A stretch of DNA of 64,000 nt from Symbiodinium kawagutii. Its lineage: Eukaryota > Sar > Dinophyceae > Suessiales > Symbiodiniaceae. A program made the position numbers and the translations under genes. The stretch lies in assembly GCA_009767595.1 (NCBI GenBank), contig VSDK01022313.1, positions 259,147-323,146 of the forward strand, in the 5' to 3' direction. Positions 51,260-61,486 of the stretch are shown in pieces. The stretch's first letter is position 1, and each line of letters starts with the position of its first letter. The notes below the pieces were generated by a model, which saw only the letters and a list, made by a program, of their open reading frames with translations, had not been told where the DNA came from and made no database searches.

Positions 51260-51383
51260 GCATTTGGTGCTGGACAAACAGTGCCCGGTCTGCAAGACGC
51301 CCATTGACATCATGGCTGGAAGCTCAGCGACGCTCGCAACCAGCAGATCCAGATCCGCCAAGCAACATGAACCAACTTGTTGA
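51260..51383 (+). CDS. RING finger terminal exon
   Basis: Acceptor CACTCCAG. HLVLDKQCPVCKTPIDIMAG then SSATLATSRSRSAKQHEPTC and TGA. CPVC is the last RING Cys pair. It probably completes the finger begun at 50236, with a missing micro-exon between. Confidence 0.65.
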
Positions 51384-51723
51384 CCAACTCATGAAGCATT
51401 ACAAAGCGCCTTGGTGGTCACGATGAACCAGCTTGTGAAGCATCATTCTGAACCAGCTTAGTTTGTAGTTTGGAACCATATGATTAGCCATCATGAACCA
51501 AGTGCAACCAGTATTCAGATGATCCCACCTGACTTATAGATACTTATAGGACTTAATCAACATTAACCACTATGATGACAAATGACTAGAACAAAGTAAA
51601 CAGCTGCTGGTTGTTCATAAGATTCGATGAACAATACTGGCATCTCAAGCCTTCTGTACTTTGGGATGGCCTGTGGCAGGCTCCTCTCCACAGTTTCCAG
51701 GAACCTCAATGCTCTTCAGCAGG
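51384..51723. other. Mostly non-coding
   Basis: GAACCAGCTT/ATGAACCA repeats. A possible exon (GMACGRLLSTVSRNLNALQQ) enters the gap at 51724. Confidence 0.4.
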
Positions 51724-51874
51724 NNNNNNNNNNNNNNNNNNNNNNNNNNNNNNNNNNNNNNNNNNNNNNNNNNNNNNNNNNNNNNNNNNNNNNNNNNNNN
51801 NNNNNNNNNNNNNNNNNNNNNNNNNNNNNNNNNNNNNNNNNNNNNNNNNNNNNNNNNNNNNNNNNNNNNNNNNN
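51724..51874. other. Assembly gap (151 N)
   Basis: Run of N. Both flanks look coding (FQEPQCSS; PDTFNSSMLLKSPEGF), so an exon may be lost here. Confidence 1.
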
Positions 51875-52242
51875 TGCACCGGACACCTTCAACTCCTCAA
51901 TGTTATTGAAGTCGCCGGAAGGTTTCCGTGATCTTCAAAACCTCGGATTTTTGCGCAAGCAAAACTCATTTGTCTTCATCAATGGCCCCTTGGGGTAACT
52001 AGGACCACGGCTCATTTTCCGCCGTGAGAAATGTAAGACCCGCTTAGCTTTGGGAATGTTGTCTGAAGTCACCATTTACATTGCGATTTGCACTTTTTGG
52101 GTCTGATCTCTTGACGGACATGCGCCAAACTCACTTCATGCCATCGGGCAAACTACTTTTTTTCTCACAAGATTCGAACCAAGTGGTTCAAAAACTCTTT
52201 GGGTGTCTTCACCTTCAAAGAGCTGCGCCAGCCCATGTACTT

Positions 52243-52570
52243 CATGCAGCAATGTCAAGCAACGTCAACATCCAACGAACATCTTGCACGTAGCAAACCA
52301 TGCATGACGCAAGTTCAACGAACGTGAACATGCCCCCCCCCACCCCACCCTACCCGAGCAGACCCATAGCATGCAAGTCATGAAGCAATGTCAAGCAACG
52401 TCAACATCCAACGAACATCCTGCACGTAGCAAACCATGCATGACGCAAGTTCAGCGAACGCTAACATGCCCCCCCCACCTCACCCCACCCCACCCCACCC
52501 CACCCTACTCGAGCAAACCCATGCAAGTCATGAAGCAACATCAAGCAACGTCAGCATCCAACGAATGTCT
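52243..52570 (+). repeat. 136-150 bp tandem repeat, 2.3 copies
   Basis: Units start CATG(C/A)AGCAATGTCAAGCA at 52243, 52379 and 52529. Each has a C-rich CCCCACCCCACC tract whose length varies. Confidence 0.85.
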
Positions 52571-53272
52571 TCCATATCGGCATCCACGTGAACGGCGAAA
52601 GAACATGCTCGATGTGGTATTCATGTCAATTTGTACAAATGATACCCTGCCATGATACACGAGCACACATGAAAAATGTCAAAAACACAGAAAAATGCAT
52701 GTTTTACCACGGCGGAATACGCACCGTGGACCAACTACTGAAGTGCTGATAGAGGAAGAGTTGCTTCGTTGTCTTAGGGCAACAACATGCAACATCTATG
52801 GATCACTCTAAGTCATTATTTGTCGTCTGTCGTTGTTGACCTTTGCTAATCATTACCACCCAATCCTAAGCATTCTTTACCAGGTACTTAACCATTGGCA
52901 ACAACACGAATCTAAGCACAACGCTGATGCAGAAAATGGAGGTCAGCTCACATTGAACCCGGTGACTCCATGTGAACACAAAAATAGTAGCAACTGTTTT
53001 GTGGATTAAAGTGGGTTAAGTAGTAGGGATTGATCCGCTGTTGTAATCCTCAAAGACTCCAAACAGGTGTAACAATGAATGAGTCGCTTGGTACTGTTTT
53101 GTTGATCTTTCAATTACACATGGACAAGTGGGTCAGGATGAACTAGTTGCGTTGCCCACCTATGTTGTTGACAAATAGTTTATCACCGTTATATATAATT
53201 AGTTCAACCCACTCCAACTAGGCAAGTGGCTATATGAATGTGACGAGCCACCAGGTTACCCTGTGCTGACAG
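52571..53272. other. Non-coding stretch
   Basis: No exon or RNA gene recognised. Confidence 0.4.
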
Positions 53273-53367
53273 GAAAAGATGGAGCGAGAGGGGGCACAGA
53301 GCGTCAGGGTTGCCTAGGGGGCGACCGAGCCCCACAGCAGCTGGTTTTGGTGTCGATCTTTGGCTGA
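53273..53367 (+). CDS. Coding exon, unknown protein
   Basis: Acceptor GCTGACAG. KDGARGGTERQGCLGGDRAP then QQLVLVSIFG and TGA. Confidence 0.55.
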
Positions 53368-53739
53368 TGGGTGGTTTCAAGATGTTTTAATTGTTTTGAT
53401 ACTAATGTATATGATAGAAGATGGATGTAAGCTGGTGGGCCGTTTTAGAATTCCCTTATCAAATGAATGAACTATGAATATCGACAGTTTGGTGTTTCGG
53501 GTTTTCCATGTATATTTCTAACCACACCTGGACATGAAGGCTTCGAACTGACAAGCATGATATGTGAATGGGTCGTGACCCCCGGCCAGTTAGGATGGTT
53601 TGGGATACCAACAAATCAACAACTTGTCAACCATCATGAGATATCATCAGATATCTACAGCTGTGCCATGAAAACCATTATCTATCAGTGATGTGTTTCA
53701 CCTGCTGACCCAGTTCAGAACCGTGATTGATCAGCATCA

Positions 53740-53920
53740 TATAACTTCTATTGTCGGTCATTTGTGTGTTTTGTCCCCTATCCGAACAGGAAAGGCTATT
53801 GCAGATCCCTTATTTGCTAAATCACGTGTGTTTGCTTTATTCACTCAAGTTGATCAACTGCAATTTTGGGGAAGAAACAAACAAGTCAATGAGTCAATGA
53901 TTCAACATCACAATTCATCC
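53740..53920 (+). CDS. Possible exon, unknown protein
   Basis: LSPIRTGKAIADPLFAKSRV then FALFTQVDQLQFWGRNKQVN. Splice sites unclear. Confidence 0.4.
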
Positions 53921-54149
53921 GCGGTAATGTCAACTGTCAACCCAATCACCTCTGTTCTCAAGCATCATTATCAGCCATCAATAGTCATTATTTTTTGATA
54001 GTGATTGCTTGATAATCATTATGATGACTACATATGTTTCATGATGCTTACTTCTCAACCATCACTAGCCATTGTCAATGATTATCAATCATCACTACCA
54101 TTCACTATGACCCAAACAACCATCGCTGTTACATTCTGTTACTAAGCAT

Positions 54150-54251
54150 TCTCAACCAGCTGGTACCCCGGATGGCACACGCCTGGTGGCTCAGGGTCAG
54201 GGTCAGCCTGCAGCCTCTGGTACGGCGCCGCGCAGCTTGACCTGCAGAATC
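54150..54251 (+). CDS. Coding exon, frame uncertain
   Basis: All three + frames are open; best are GTPDGTRLVAQGQGQPAASG and SWYPGWHTPGGSGSGSACSL. A donor at AATCAG|GTGGGT fits. Confidence 0.45.
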
Positions 54252-54259
54252 AGGTGGGT

Positions 54260-54754
54260 GGTGGTGTTGACGAGTTGGATCAAGAACAGTATCCATTGAT
54301 ATTTGTTTACAGTTTATAACTTGTTCTCGGTGAATACCCAGTGTCAACTAGTAAGATCATTTCCAACTATTGGGAGTCGAGCCACCTGATGGCCTGTCTT
54401 CAAAAATGCTGGATACTGTTGGATACTGGCTTCTGAAACTCAATATCCATAATGTTCTTAGTCTTGAAAAAGGTTCTTTCAGAATCCACCGGTTGGTTTG
54501 AAATTGGCCTCTGGGAAAGAAACCCGGTTGGGGATGAAAATTTGAATCATAGATGGTTTACCTGTCAAGAATGGTGTTTCATGGGATGGTTGAAGCTATA
54601 CAAGCTGTCGTACTCAGCATGGATCTGAGATCCTTTTCTCACCAATGAGGAGAATTGACTATGACATGGTGAAATATGTTGGCTGGTCATTGACCGCAAG
54701 ACTGGCAAAAGCTGGCATACGGAATAATATAAAATATAGATATATACTTAAATG
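54260..54754. other. Non-coding stretch
   Basis: AT-rich; no exon recognised before the family-2 element. Confidence 0.4.
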
Positions 54755-54883
54755 GTGGTTTTTTCAAAATAGGGAACTTATGGGAACCTCAAAAACTTGA
54801 TCCTTGATTCAAAAACGGGTTGGTTGATTGTAGAGGATCAGTATTGGATGATTTTGGGTTACCCCACTTTTGAGAAACCACCA
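54755..54883 (+). mobile_element. Family-2 inverted-repeat element
   Basis: ATGGTGGTTTTTTCAAAATA at the left and CTTTTGAGAAACCACCAG at the right. The right end supplies the AG before the exon at 54884. Confidence 0.65.
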
Positions 54884-55080
54884 GTATGCTTGTGATAGCA
54901 CTTAATGGCCGATCGGTTTATCAGTGTGAGCCAAAGCATTCGGCTCGGCTGCTAGGCCTACTGGTTTTCAATATGCCAGTGAGCTCGGAGAAGAGTGGTT
55001 CGAACATCGTTGGAAACACTCAAGTACCGGGAGATGCACAAATTCAGAACGATACTTCAACCAAGCTAAACACAAAATAG
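54884..55080 (+). CDS. Terminal coding exon, unknown protein
   Basis: Acceptor ACCACCAG is the end of a family-2 element. MLVIALNGRSVYQCEPKHSA then RLLGLLVFNMPVSSEKSGSN, ending LNTK and TAG. Confidence 0.6.
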
Positions 55081-55303
55081 CCATGGGCCAACAGAAGCTA
55101 TGGCAAATGCGATTGGGTGCAACTCATGATGCAACGGATGTCCCGTCAAGCAGCTTGGATCTCACAGATGGTCCATGTTATATATATGTTTTTTTTTGCC
55201 AATTATTTACCTGTAAATGATCCAAATTTAGGGAAATCGTAAAGATGTGATTTTTACAGTCCCTATTGATTACCCATAACATTGTATGATTTAATGAATC
55301 CAA

Positions 55304-55485
55304 ATGAATGTAAACATACCAGCACCCCGCAGTATCTCGGTCACAGAGTCCAGATCCCAAGGCGAAAGTGTCGCACAAAGTGGCGAACGCTCGGTGCCGC
55401 TCCAAGGGACAATCAGCTCAGCTGGCCATGCGTTGATTGTCGTAGTTTGTCGTGCAGGCAAAGGTGTCAACTGGAATGGAAGTAG
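55304..55485 (+). CDS. Coding exon, unknown protein
   Basis: APRSISVTESRSQGESVAQS then GERSVPLQGTISSAGHALIV. Open on to 55672. Confidence 0.6.
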
Positions 55486-55759
55486 TACACCTTTGTGGTT
55501 GTTTCCAAGGATGAGTTTTATTGTCACTCTTTGTGGTTCAGCATCCCAAAGTTTAAATCATGTATGTTTTTTGTTGATGATAAGCCACAAGCACTGTTGT
55601 GGCAGTTTATCCAATACAAACCAACCACAATCCATTGCAAACCATGGTCAAACAAAAGTTATCCAGTATTGATCATCATTAACCCAACAACGATTGTTAT
55701 AGATAATGATTTGTGACCAGCCACAGCTACTATCAGCTAATAGCCATTGTAGCTTGGCA

Positions 55760-55939
55760 AACTCCCTACAGCATTTTCAGCGCCCATCAGGAACCCAATG
55801 GAGGGTACCCAACCCACGGGGTTCCATGCTTAGGCACGAATTTGCATCATTTCAAGGGCTCAGGAGCAACCACTGTGGTTTCAGCCTAATGATTTATGGA
55901 CACGGTTTTTGTGTTCCGCGTGAACTTAGACTTGTTTAA
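55760..55939 (+). CDS. Terminal coding exon, unknown protein
   Basis: LQHFQRPSGTQWRVPNPRGS then MLRHEFASFQGLRSNHCGFS, ending RELRLV and TAA. Confidence 0.6.
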   Translation, partial: NSLQHFQRPSGTQWRVPNPRGSMLRHEFASFQGLRSNHCGFSLMIYGHGFCVPRELRLV

Positions 55940-56045
55940 AACTTGACTAAGGGTTATGATAGTAAGGAACTTGGATGATCACCAACTTGCCTAAGGGTTT
56001 TACAGTAGGGAACTTGGATTATCTTGCCTAAGGGTTTGATAGTAG
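55940..56045 (+). repeat. ~40-50 bp tandem repeat, three copies
   Basis: CTAAGGGTT followed by T-rich bases, then AGTA(A/G)GGAACTTGGAT recurs three times, ending at the acceptor ATAGTAG of the next exon. Confidence 0.8.
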
Positions 56046-56168
56046 GGAGACCCAGATGTTTCGGCCTTTGGACTAGCTAAGGCGCAGGAAGGAACTCAAG
56101 CAGAGGTGTCAAGGCGCCAATCCAGCAACCCACAAACTGCGCTGTTTGGACTGGCGGGGTTATCTTGA
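56046..56168 (+). CDS. Coding exon, unknown protein
   Basis: GDPDVSAFGLAKAQEGTQAE then VSRRQSSNPQTALFGLAGLS and TGA. Confidence 0.65.
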   Translation, partial: GDPDVSAFGLAKAQEGTQAEVSRRQSSNPQTALFGLAGLS

Positions 56169-56255
56169 ACCCATGGGAGGAAGTGATGCCATGGAACAAA
56201 TGGAGCCAACCTCAGTTGATTGGTGCTTGGCTATATTGAACCAATGGGTGGAAGT

Positions 56256-56410
56256 GTTGTGGTCAACCCTCGACTGTAAGAAGGGATGCGTTTGGCATAG
56301 ATTTCCCCAGTCATGAATGGCGGATCCGTGCCACGCGCCTGGACAACCAGCGGACTTTGGCCAAGCATTTAATGAACCGTCATCATCGTGTTTACATCAG
56401 TATTGGTTAG
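56256..56410 (+). CDS. Coding exon, unknown protein
   Basis: STVRRDAFGIDFPSHEWRIR then ATRLDNQRTLAKHLMNRHHR, open to TAG. Confidence 0.65.
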
Positions 56411-56801
56411 TATTAGTATGTTTAGAATGATGGTCACTGATGTCCAAATAACCACAGGGAAGAATTGACCTCTTTGATCGTTTTGCCTTATTGATCATCA
56501 AGCATTATATCAACCACTAAATCTGCGACCAAAGTCATCTCCCAATGGAAACCGCTTGTTTTGCTATTGACAAACATTTGCAGATGTGATGCAGGAGGAT
56601 TTCATCAGACACAACTTACGTGTCAGACACCGTCCTCAAGGATGGTTTGAACTTAGTCGTATAGCAGCGCAGAGTTAGACGTGGCCAACTTTTCGATCTT
56701 GTCAAAATCCAGTAAATAGTAGTAAATTCCGCAGACAGTATACTTAATAGCTTACATAGATATGTATAAAGGTAGATATACTATCTAAATCTAATATCTG
56801 A

Positions 56802-57047
56802 TTGGTAGCAAACTCAGCAGTAAACTCTTTGGTTTTGGGCGTAGCTCAGATTTGTGAATCCCGAAATGAAAGCAGCTTCCCCATTTCAAAAGTGAGGCCC
56901 ATGCTTGCACTTTTGATTTCAGCATTCCTTTGGCCCATGACTGGCCATGAGAGCCATAGGCATCGAAAACACAGTTTCGAGGTTCGAAAACATACAATGG
57001 CTTTGATGCAAGTTGTACTAGTCCAAAACTTGATGATGATAGTGTAA
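56802..57047 (+). CDS. Possible exon, unknown protein
   Basis: ICESRNESSFPISKVRPMLA then LLISAFLWPMTGHESHRHRK. The minus strand is also open. Confidence 0.45.
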   Translation: MVANSAVNSLVLGVAQICESRNESSFPISKVRPMLALLISAFLWPMTGHESHRHRKHSFEVRKHTMALMQVVLVQNLMMIV

Positions 57048-57341
57048 CTTATGTCATCCTATGACCGCATCCCGTATCCTTGTTTGTGGTCACGTAAGTT
57101 ATATTATTAAGTTGTATTCCTTGTCATTTGTGGGAGGCCTATTGCCTGAAACAGGCAAAACATGATTGTCCTCTTTGATATTCCAGATCTTGTTGGTTCT
57201 ATATTGTGCTTCGGAAAATGATTGTATCACTTAGTTTTATCCCAGGTCTTGTCAGTTGTTTTACTTAATGATATTGAATCTCTTGACTGGTATTATACAA
57301 GTCTGAGTCTATTATGATATATTGCAACTATTGTATACTTA

Positions 57342-57511
57342 ATGTCTAGTATCAGTAAGCAACATATTGCTGATGTTGCGCTTACCGGCACCGCGGGGAC
57401 GGTGTTTTCCTTCGCTTTGTTGCTTCGCGGCGCAGGCCAAGTCCAGCGGCAGATCCTGCGCGAGAGGCAGGGTAGCAAACCAGTGACCCGAAAAACGCTA
57501 TGGGGGGGGGG
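57342..57511 (+). CDS. Coding exon, unknown protein
   Basis: ISKQHIADVALTGTAGTVFS then FALLLRGAGQVQRQILRERQ. Ends in a G run at a family-2 element. Confidence 0.65.
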
Positions 57512-57724
57512 GTATGGGGGGTTCTCAAGCCATAGGGAACCCCCAAAAAGGGTTGATACTACAGTAGTATTAACAATACATAGAATTTGATCTATAAGAA
57601 GCTATTATAATATATAGTATAATAATAGGAATTTAAGCTATTATAATAAGCTATTTACTATTACTATAAATGATTAAGATTGGATGATAACTGCGGGTAC
57701 CCCTATGACTTGAAAAAGAACCAG
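57512..57724 (+). mobile_element. Family-2 element next to a coding exon
   Basis: GTATGGGGGGTTCTCAAG at the left, GGGTACCCCTATGACTTG near the right, ending AACCAG. GT and AG sit exactly at the ends. The upstream exon (57342-57511) ends in a G run that makes phase uncertain. Confidence 0.6.
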
Positions 57725-57766
57725 GTCCTGTTGAACGCAAGCATGAGGTACCTATAAAGATTGCAG

Positions 57767-57997
57767 GTTGTCAACTTCCAGGTTGTTCTACCAGAGGGAA
57801 ACAAGCCCACCATACTTGGATTCCAAATCGAAACCCGTGCCTGCTCGGCGAATCCATGGCCAGGAGGCTGCCGAGCGGCAGCAAGGGTGGGGACCTTAGA
57901 TGATGGCAGGACAACTAAAATTGACAGTATATCTCGGGTGCTTGCAGGAGCGGTTGGTAAACAAGTTTGGTCAATCGTTGGTTCACAAGATGGTTAA
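57767..57997 (+). CDS. Coding exon, unknown protein
   Basis: Acceptor GATTGCAG. VVNFQVVLPEGNKPTILGFQ then IETRACSANPWPGGCRAAAR and TKIDSISRVLAGAVGKQ, open to TAA. Beta-rich texture; no family recognised. Confidence 0.7.
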   Translation, partial: VVNFQVVLPEGNKPTILGFQIETRACSANPWPGGCRAAARVGTLDDGRTTKIDSISRVLAGAVGKQVWSIVGSQDG

Positions 57998-58104
57998 TAT
58001 CAGGTTAACATGATAATTAGCGATGACAACTAGCCAAGAACACTTACCGGGGACCATCATCATCAACAATGTTACCAACGGTGTTATGATTGTGACATAG
58101 CCAG

Positions 58105-58105
58105 C

Positions 58106-58190
<85 letters not shown>
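58105..58190 (+). repeat. (GAT)n microsatellite
   Basis: About 28 GAT units upstream of the SDR gene. Confidence 0.95.
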
Positions 58191-58286
58191 GGGTCGTCCT
58201 TGGGGCCTGTTGTTGCCGATGGTGATACATGTCCAGCTGGCTCAAGTGCATTCATTCAGCTGTAAACTGATCGATTTGTTTTCAAG

Positions 58287-58511
58287 ATGGGTGGTGTTTG
58301 CGTGGGCCGACCCAAGACACAGCTCTATGAGGAGTACAAGGCCAAACTCGTGATGGGCGGCAAGACGGTGGCCATCACAGGCTGCACCTCCGGCACCGGT
58401 TTGGTGCTGGCCCGCACCATGGCAGAGCTGGGCGCGGAGGTCTTCATGCTGAATCGAGCGTCCAAGAGGGCAGAGGATGCCTTGCGAGAAGTGCAAGGCT
58501 TGAATTCCCAG
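58287..58511 (+). CDS. Short-chain dehydrogenase, exon 1
   Basis: 75 codons from ATG. It holds the Rossmann nucleotide-binding motif TGCTSGTG (SDR consensus TGxxxGxG), followed by the helix and the NRASKR strand that sets NAD(P) preference. The N-terminus MGGVCVG has Gly2 and Cys5, compatible with N-myristoylation and palmitoylation (inference). The exon ends in CAG, phase 0, at a GT donor inside a TSD-like CCAGGT. It joins in frame to 58771. Confidence 0.85.
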
Positions 58512-58770
58512 GTGGGGATGGGTCAATGTTGATCAACCAATAGTGGGATATTGACCAACAAAACTATAGGGAAAACAATGTTAATGATAGGGGAACCAGG
58601 TATGGTTCATTTATAATGGGCATCCATATCTATTCATAATGGGCATCCAAAAAAGGAACCTGTATGTATTATAATGAATTGCCATTTTTATGGTCATTTA
58701 CAGTGGACATCTATTATAAACGATTATAAACCAACGGTTTTTGGGATACCCACTTTTGACCCGCAACCAG
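58512..58770 (+). mobile_element. Family-1 introner-like element forming the SDR intron
   Basis: The 259-bp intron starts GTGGGGATGGGTCAATG and ends TTTTGACCCGCAACCAG. The ends are inverted repeats of each other (ATGGGTCAA / TTGACCCG). CCAGGT occurs at both boundaries (58508-58513 and 58767-58772), as a TSD would, so one copy supplies the GT donor and the other the AG acceptor. Excision restores TTCCCAG-GTCACC exactly, in phase 0. Confidence 0.85.
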
Positions 58771-59550
58771 GTCACCATGATCGAGTGCGACCTCATGAGC
58801 TTCGAAAGCGTGAAGAAGGCAGCGGCAGAGTTGACGAAGAAACTGAAGTCCAAAGGCCTGGATGTGCTCTGTAACAACGCTGGCATCTCCAGCTTTCCAG
58901 ATGAACCCACGGTGGATGGCTTTGACCCTCAGATGCAGACGAACCACCTCTCGCATTTCCTCTTGACCCAACAAGTATGGCCTTTGCTGATGACTGCAGC
59001 ATCCCAGAGAGGTGAGGCGCGAGTGGTGAACCACAGCAGTGGTGCCCGCCTCATGAACAAGGAGCCTTTTGATGTGAAGTACTATGGCAAGAACAGCGGG
59101 GAGCTTGGTGGTGATGAGGAGAGTTTCATGCAAATGGTCACCTTTCACCCTCCTGCACTTGAGCGCTACTGCCATAGCAAGCTGGCCAATCTCATCTTCA
59201 CTTATGCCTTGGATGACCGCATCCGTCAAAAGGGTTTGAAGGTAAAGTCCTTGTGCGCGCATCCTGGTCTTTCAGCGACAGGCCTCATGACAAATTCAGA
59301 GCGTTTGAAGGGAGCAGCTGGTTTCATGTCCATCTTCCAGCAGTCTGCAGAGGATGGGACTTTGGGCCTTTTGCATTGCTGTTGTGACCCTGAAGCCGAG
59401 TCAGGAGACTTCTATGGCCCGCAGGGGAGCGAAATGTTCGCGACCGGACCTGCGCAACGCTTGCCCAAGGAGGACCAGGTGGCCAATGAAGAGATGCGGG
59501 AGCAGTTGTGGCGTGCCAGTGAGGCAGCTGTGGGAACCTTTGTTTTATAG
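58771..59550 (+). CDS. Short-chain dehydrogenase, exon 2 (retinol-dehydrogenase-like)
   Basis: 259 codons plus stop TAG. Contains LCNNAGIS (NNAG), the catalytic Ser in VNHSSGA, and YCHSK (YxxxK), in SDR order. With exon 1 the protein is about 334 residues, typical of retinol dehydrogenase/WWOX-type SDRs that oxidise or reduce alcohol/carbonyl groups with NAD(P). Motifs are intact, so it is probably functional. The substrate cannot be told from sequence. A family-3 inverted-repeat element follows the stop by about 30 bp. Confidence 0.9.
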   Translation, partial: VTMIECDLMSFESVKKAAAELTKKLKSKGLDVLCNNAGISSFPDEPTVDGFDPQMQTNHLSHFLLTQQVWPLLMTAASQRGEARVVNHSSGARLMNKEPFDVKYYGKNSGELGGDEESFMQMVTFHPPALERYCHSKLANLIFTYALDDRIRQKGLKVKSLCAHPGLSATGLMTNSERLKGAAGFMSIFQQSAEDGTLGLLHCCCDPEAESGDFYGPQGSEMFATGPAQRLPKEDQVANEEMREQLWRASEAAVGTFVL

Positions 59551-59575
59551 TTTCACTGGCAGCTAATGCCAAGCG

Positions 59576-59674
59576 ACAACTGCTTGGTGGTTTTATGTTT
59601 GTTTTATTTTCCTCAATATTAACAAATGGTTGAACGGTTGACTAATATTTTTGAGGGGTTGAAACCACCAACCA
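59576..59674. mobile_element. Family-3 inverted-repeat element
   Basis: CTGCTTGGTGGTTTTA at the left and TTGAAACCACCAACCAG at the right. Related copies are at 18455-18541 and about 33410-33469. A ~24-bp direct repeat (TTTCACTGGCAGCTAA...) lies on both sides. Confidence 0.65.
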
Positions 59675-59699
59675 GTTTCACTGGCAGCTAAGGCCAAAG

Positions 59700-59984
59700 G
59701 AAAAGAAACAAAAACCTGTGGCCCTTCGAATCATGAGCTGCTGGGAAAGTGATATCCAGCAGGCGGCGTCTGGCTTATTAATATATTGGCCATGTTGATT
59801 CGTATTCAAGCAACCACCATGAACTGGTATCAACCACCATTTACCACTACGAGTTGACTGCTACGAACCATGATAAACTGCTGGGAACCACTATTGACAC
59901 CAACACCAGCATGAATGACATTAACCATTATTCACCACCACTCACCGCAGTTTCAGAGTTCATTGAGCGCTAATTCACCACTCT
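59700..59984. other. Non-coding stretch
   Basis: ACCACCAT/CAACCACCA repeats; nothing coding. Confidence 0.45.
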
Positions 59985-59993
59985 TACCCTCTG

Positions 59994-60096
59994 GTAAACT
60001 AACCTGGCCATGGAAAATCCACCATTGATAGCTGATTTCCCAGGGTTTCCCTTTAAAATCTTGATTTTCCAGCCAGCCATGTTCACCAGAGGGTAG
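59994..60096 (+). mobile_element. Family-4 inverted-repeat element, probable intron
   Basis: Arms TACCCTCTGGTAAACTAACC (from 59985) and GTTCACCAGAGGGTA (to 60095) are inverted. The GT donor and AG acceptor are inside the arms. A related copy lies at 27934-28051. Confidence 0.6.
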
Positions 60097-60275
60097 GCAC
60101 TGATAGCCACTGGACTTCCGAGCCCGAAAAACCGTTCGTCCGAGGCAAAACGCGGCAGGGCTCCCGGAGCAGGCAAACTGGCGGAGCACAGCGGTGCGAT
60201 CAGTGCATGGCACCCTGACGACATGGCAATTGATGCCCTAACGGATGGGAGATCCACATCAACAAAACCCACCAG
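60097..60275 (+). CDS. Coding exon between two introner-like elements
   Basis: Acceptor GAGGGTAG (family 4), donor CACCAG|GTACGA (family 1 begins at 60288). Best frame ATGLPSPKNRSSEAKRGRAP then GAGKLAEHSGAISAWHPDDM. A second open frame (WTSEPEKPFVRGKTRQGSRS) ends in a stop. Confidence 0.6.
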
Positions 60276-60603
60276 GTACGATGTGGTTATGGGTCAATGT
60301 TAGTCAACCAATAGTGGGGAATAATAGTGGCTGATGGTAAATCACTAGTGGCAGTGATACTCGTAGAAGGGGTGGTGGTAGTGGTTTATGCTAGTTACCC
60401 TAGTTGTACTGTTTTTGGACACATATGATTCATATGATTTCATATTATATTGTACGTTACTATAAACCAGTAGATAAAATCAGTAGATCAATATGTAGTA
60501 CACAATATAGATCAAAACTTGATTTATAGAACTAAGTTATAAACAACTTTGGTAAAAGTAATAGCTTATAAACATCACTTTGTAGAAGGCATGCGCCTCA
60601 CAG

Positions 60604-60731
60604 GCAGCAGAGCTGGAGCGCATTGTGCGGAGTTTGCAGTCAATGACTCAGAATGAGGGGAGTCGATGCGAGATCCGGTGCGAGCCTCGAGCCTCGAAAC
60701 ATGGCATAACATTGGGCTGCATCCCAGGAAA
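60604..60731 (+). CDS. Coding exon, unknown protein
   Basis: Acceptor CCTCACAG. AAELERIVRSLQSMTQNEGS then RCEIRCEPRASKHGITLGC. 3' edge possibly a GA donor (CCCAG|GAAATT). Confidence 0.65.
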
Positions 60732-60990
60732 TTATAATTGGTTAATGATAGGCAATCACCAACTAATTAGTAGAATTACCAACTTTTGTAGAGATTCAGT
60801 GGAAGAGACAATGATTTCAAAAACGATCAACCAGTGGATGGTATACCAATGAATACTAATATACACGTCGATGCTCATCTTTTTTTAAACAAATCCAGTG
60901 GAGGAGATTTTGATTTCAAAAAAGGTCAGCCATCGACGTGAACTTGCGAACTTGTTAGTAGCTTGTTGATGTTGCACATTCATCTTTCAG

Positions 60991-61164
60991 GAGACTACGA
61001 TACGACTGCGTTGCAGTACTGTTTGTCATGCACCCACGCAGAGTGCCCAAAAGGGGGAACCTGCTAGGACGGGCTCCACACCATTGATGTTGTTAATGTT
61101 GCCGCAACTTGGGTATCACCTTGAACTTTGGCTGGGCGGTTTCCATCATAATATGTTTCCGTAG
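60991..61164 (+). CDS. Coding exon, unknown protein
   Basis: Acceptor ATCTTTCAG. ETTIRLRCSTVCHAPTQSAQ then KGEPARTGSTPLMLLMLPQL and GYHLELWLGGF to TAG. Confidence 0.6.
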   Translation, partial: ETTIRLRCSTVCHAPTQSAQKGEPARTGSTPLMLLMLPQLGYHLELWLGGFHHNMFP

Positions 61165-61387
61165 TGTGTAGTGTATCACCATGAGTTAGAGGCACGTTGA
61201 TGTCGATCTACTTTGAGATGTTGCCAATTCAGTACCTAGCGTGTACTATCAAGTTATATCAAATAATCACGATGCATTTGTTTAACCTATACGTATATCC
61301 AGGTCTAGTTCATACCCTTTTACACTTGAAGGAACTGTCCTTATGAAAATGCACTGTCGTCCTTCCACACCACACAAGAACCCAGAT

Positions 61388-61486
61388 GTCCATGTGCAAG
61401 GTCACGCTGGTTGCAGATCCAGGCTCATGCTGCTGGATACCCACAAGACTGCTGGCATTCTCACAGGGGCTCCCAACGTTGAATTG
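61388..61486 (+). CDS. Coding exon, unknown protein
   Basis: MSMCKVTLVADPGSCCWIPT then RLLAFSQGLPTLN, donor AATTG|GTATAT at a family-1 element. Confidence 0.55.

Noticed and set aside
58230-58250. Possible relict of the dinoflagellate spliced leader (CTGGCTCAAG) upstream of the SDR
   Set aside because: Only about nine bases match the end of the leader and the rest does not, so chance is likely.
57983-58255. Minus frame with poly-Ile
   Set aside because: It is the (GAT)n microsatellite read on the other strand.
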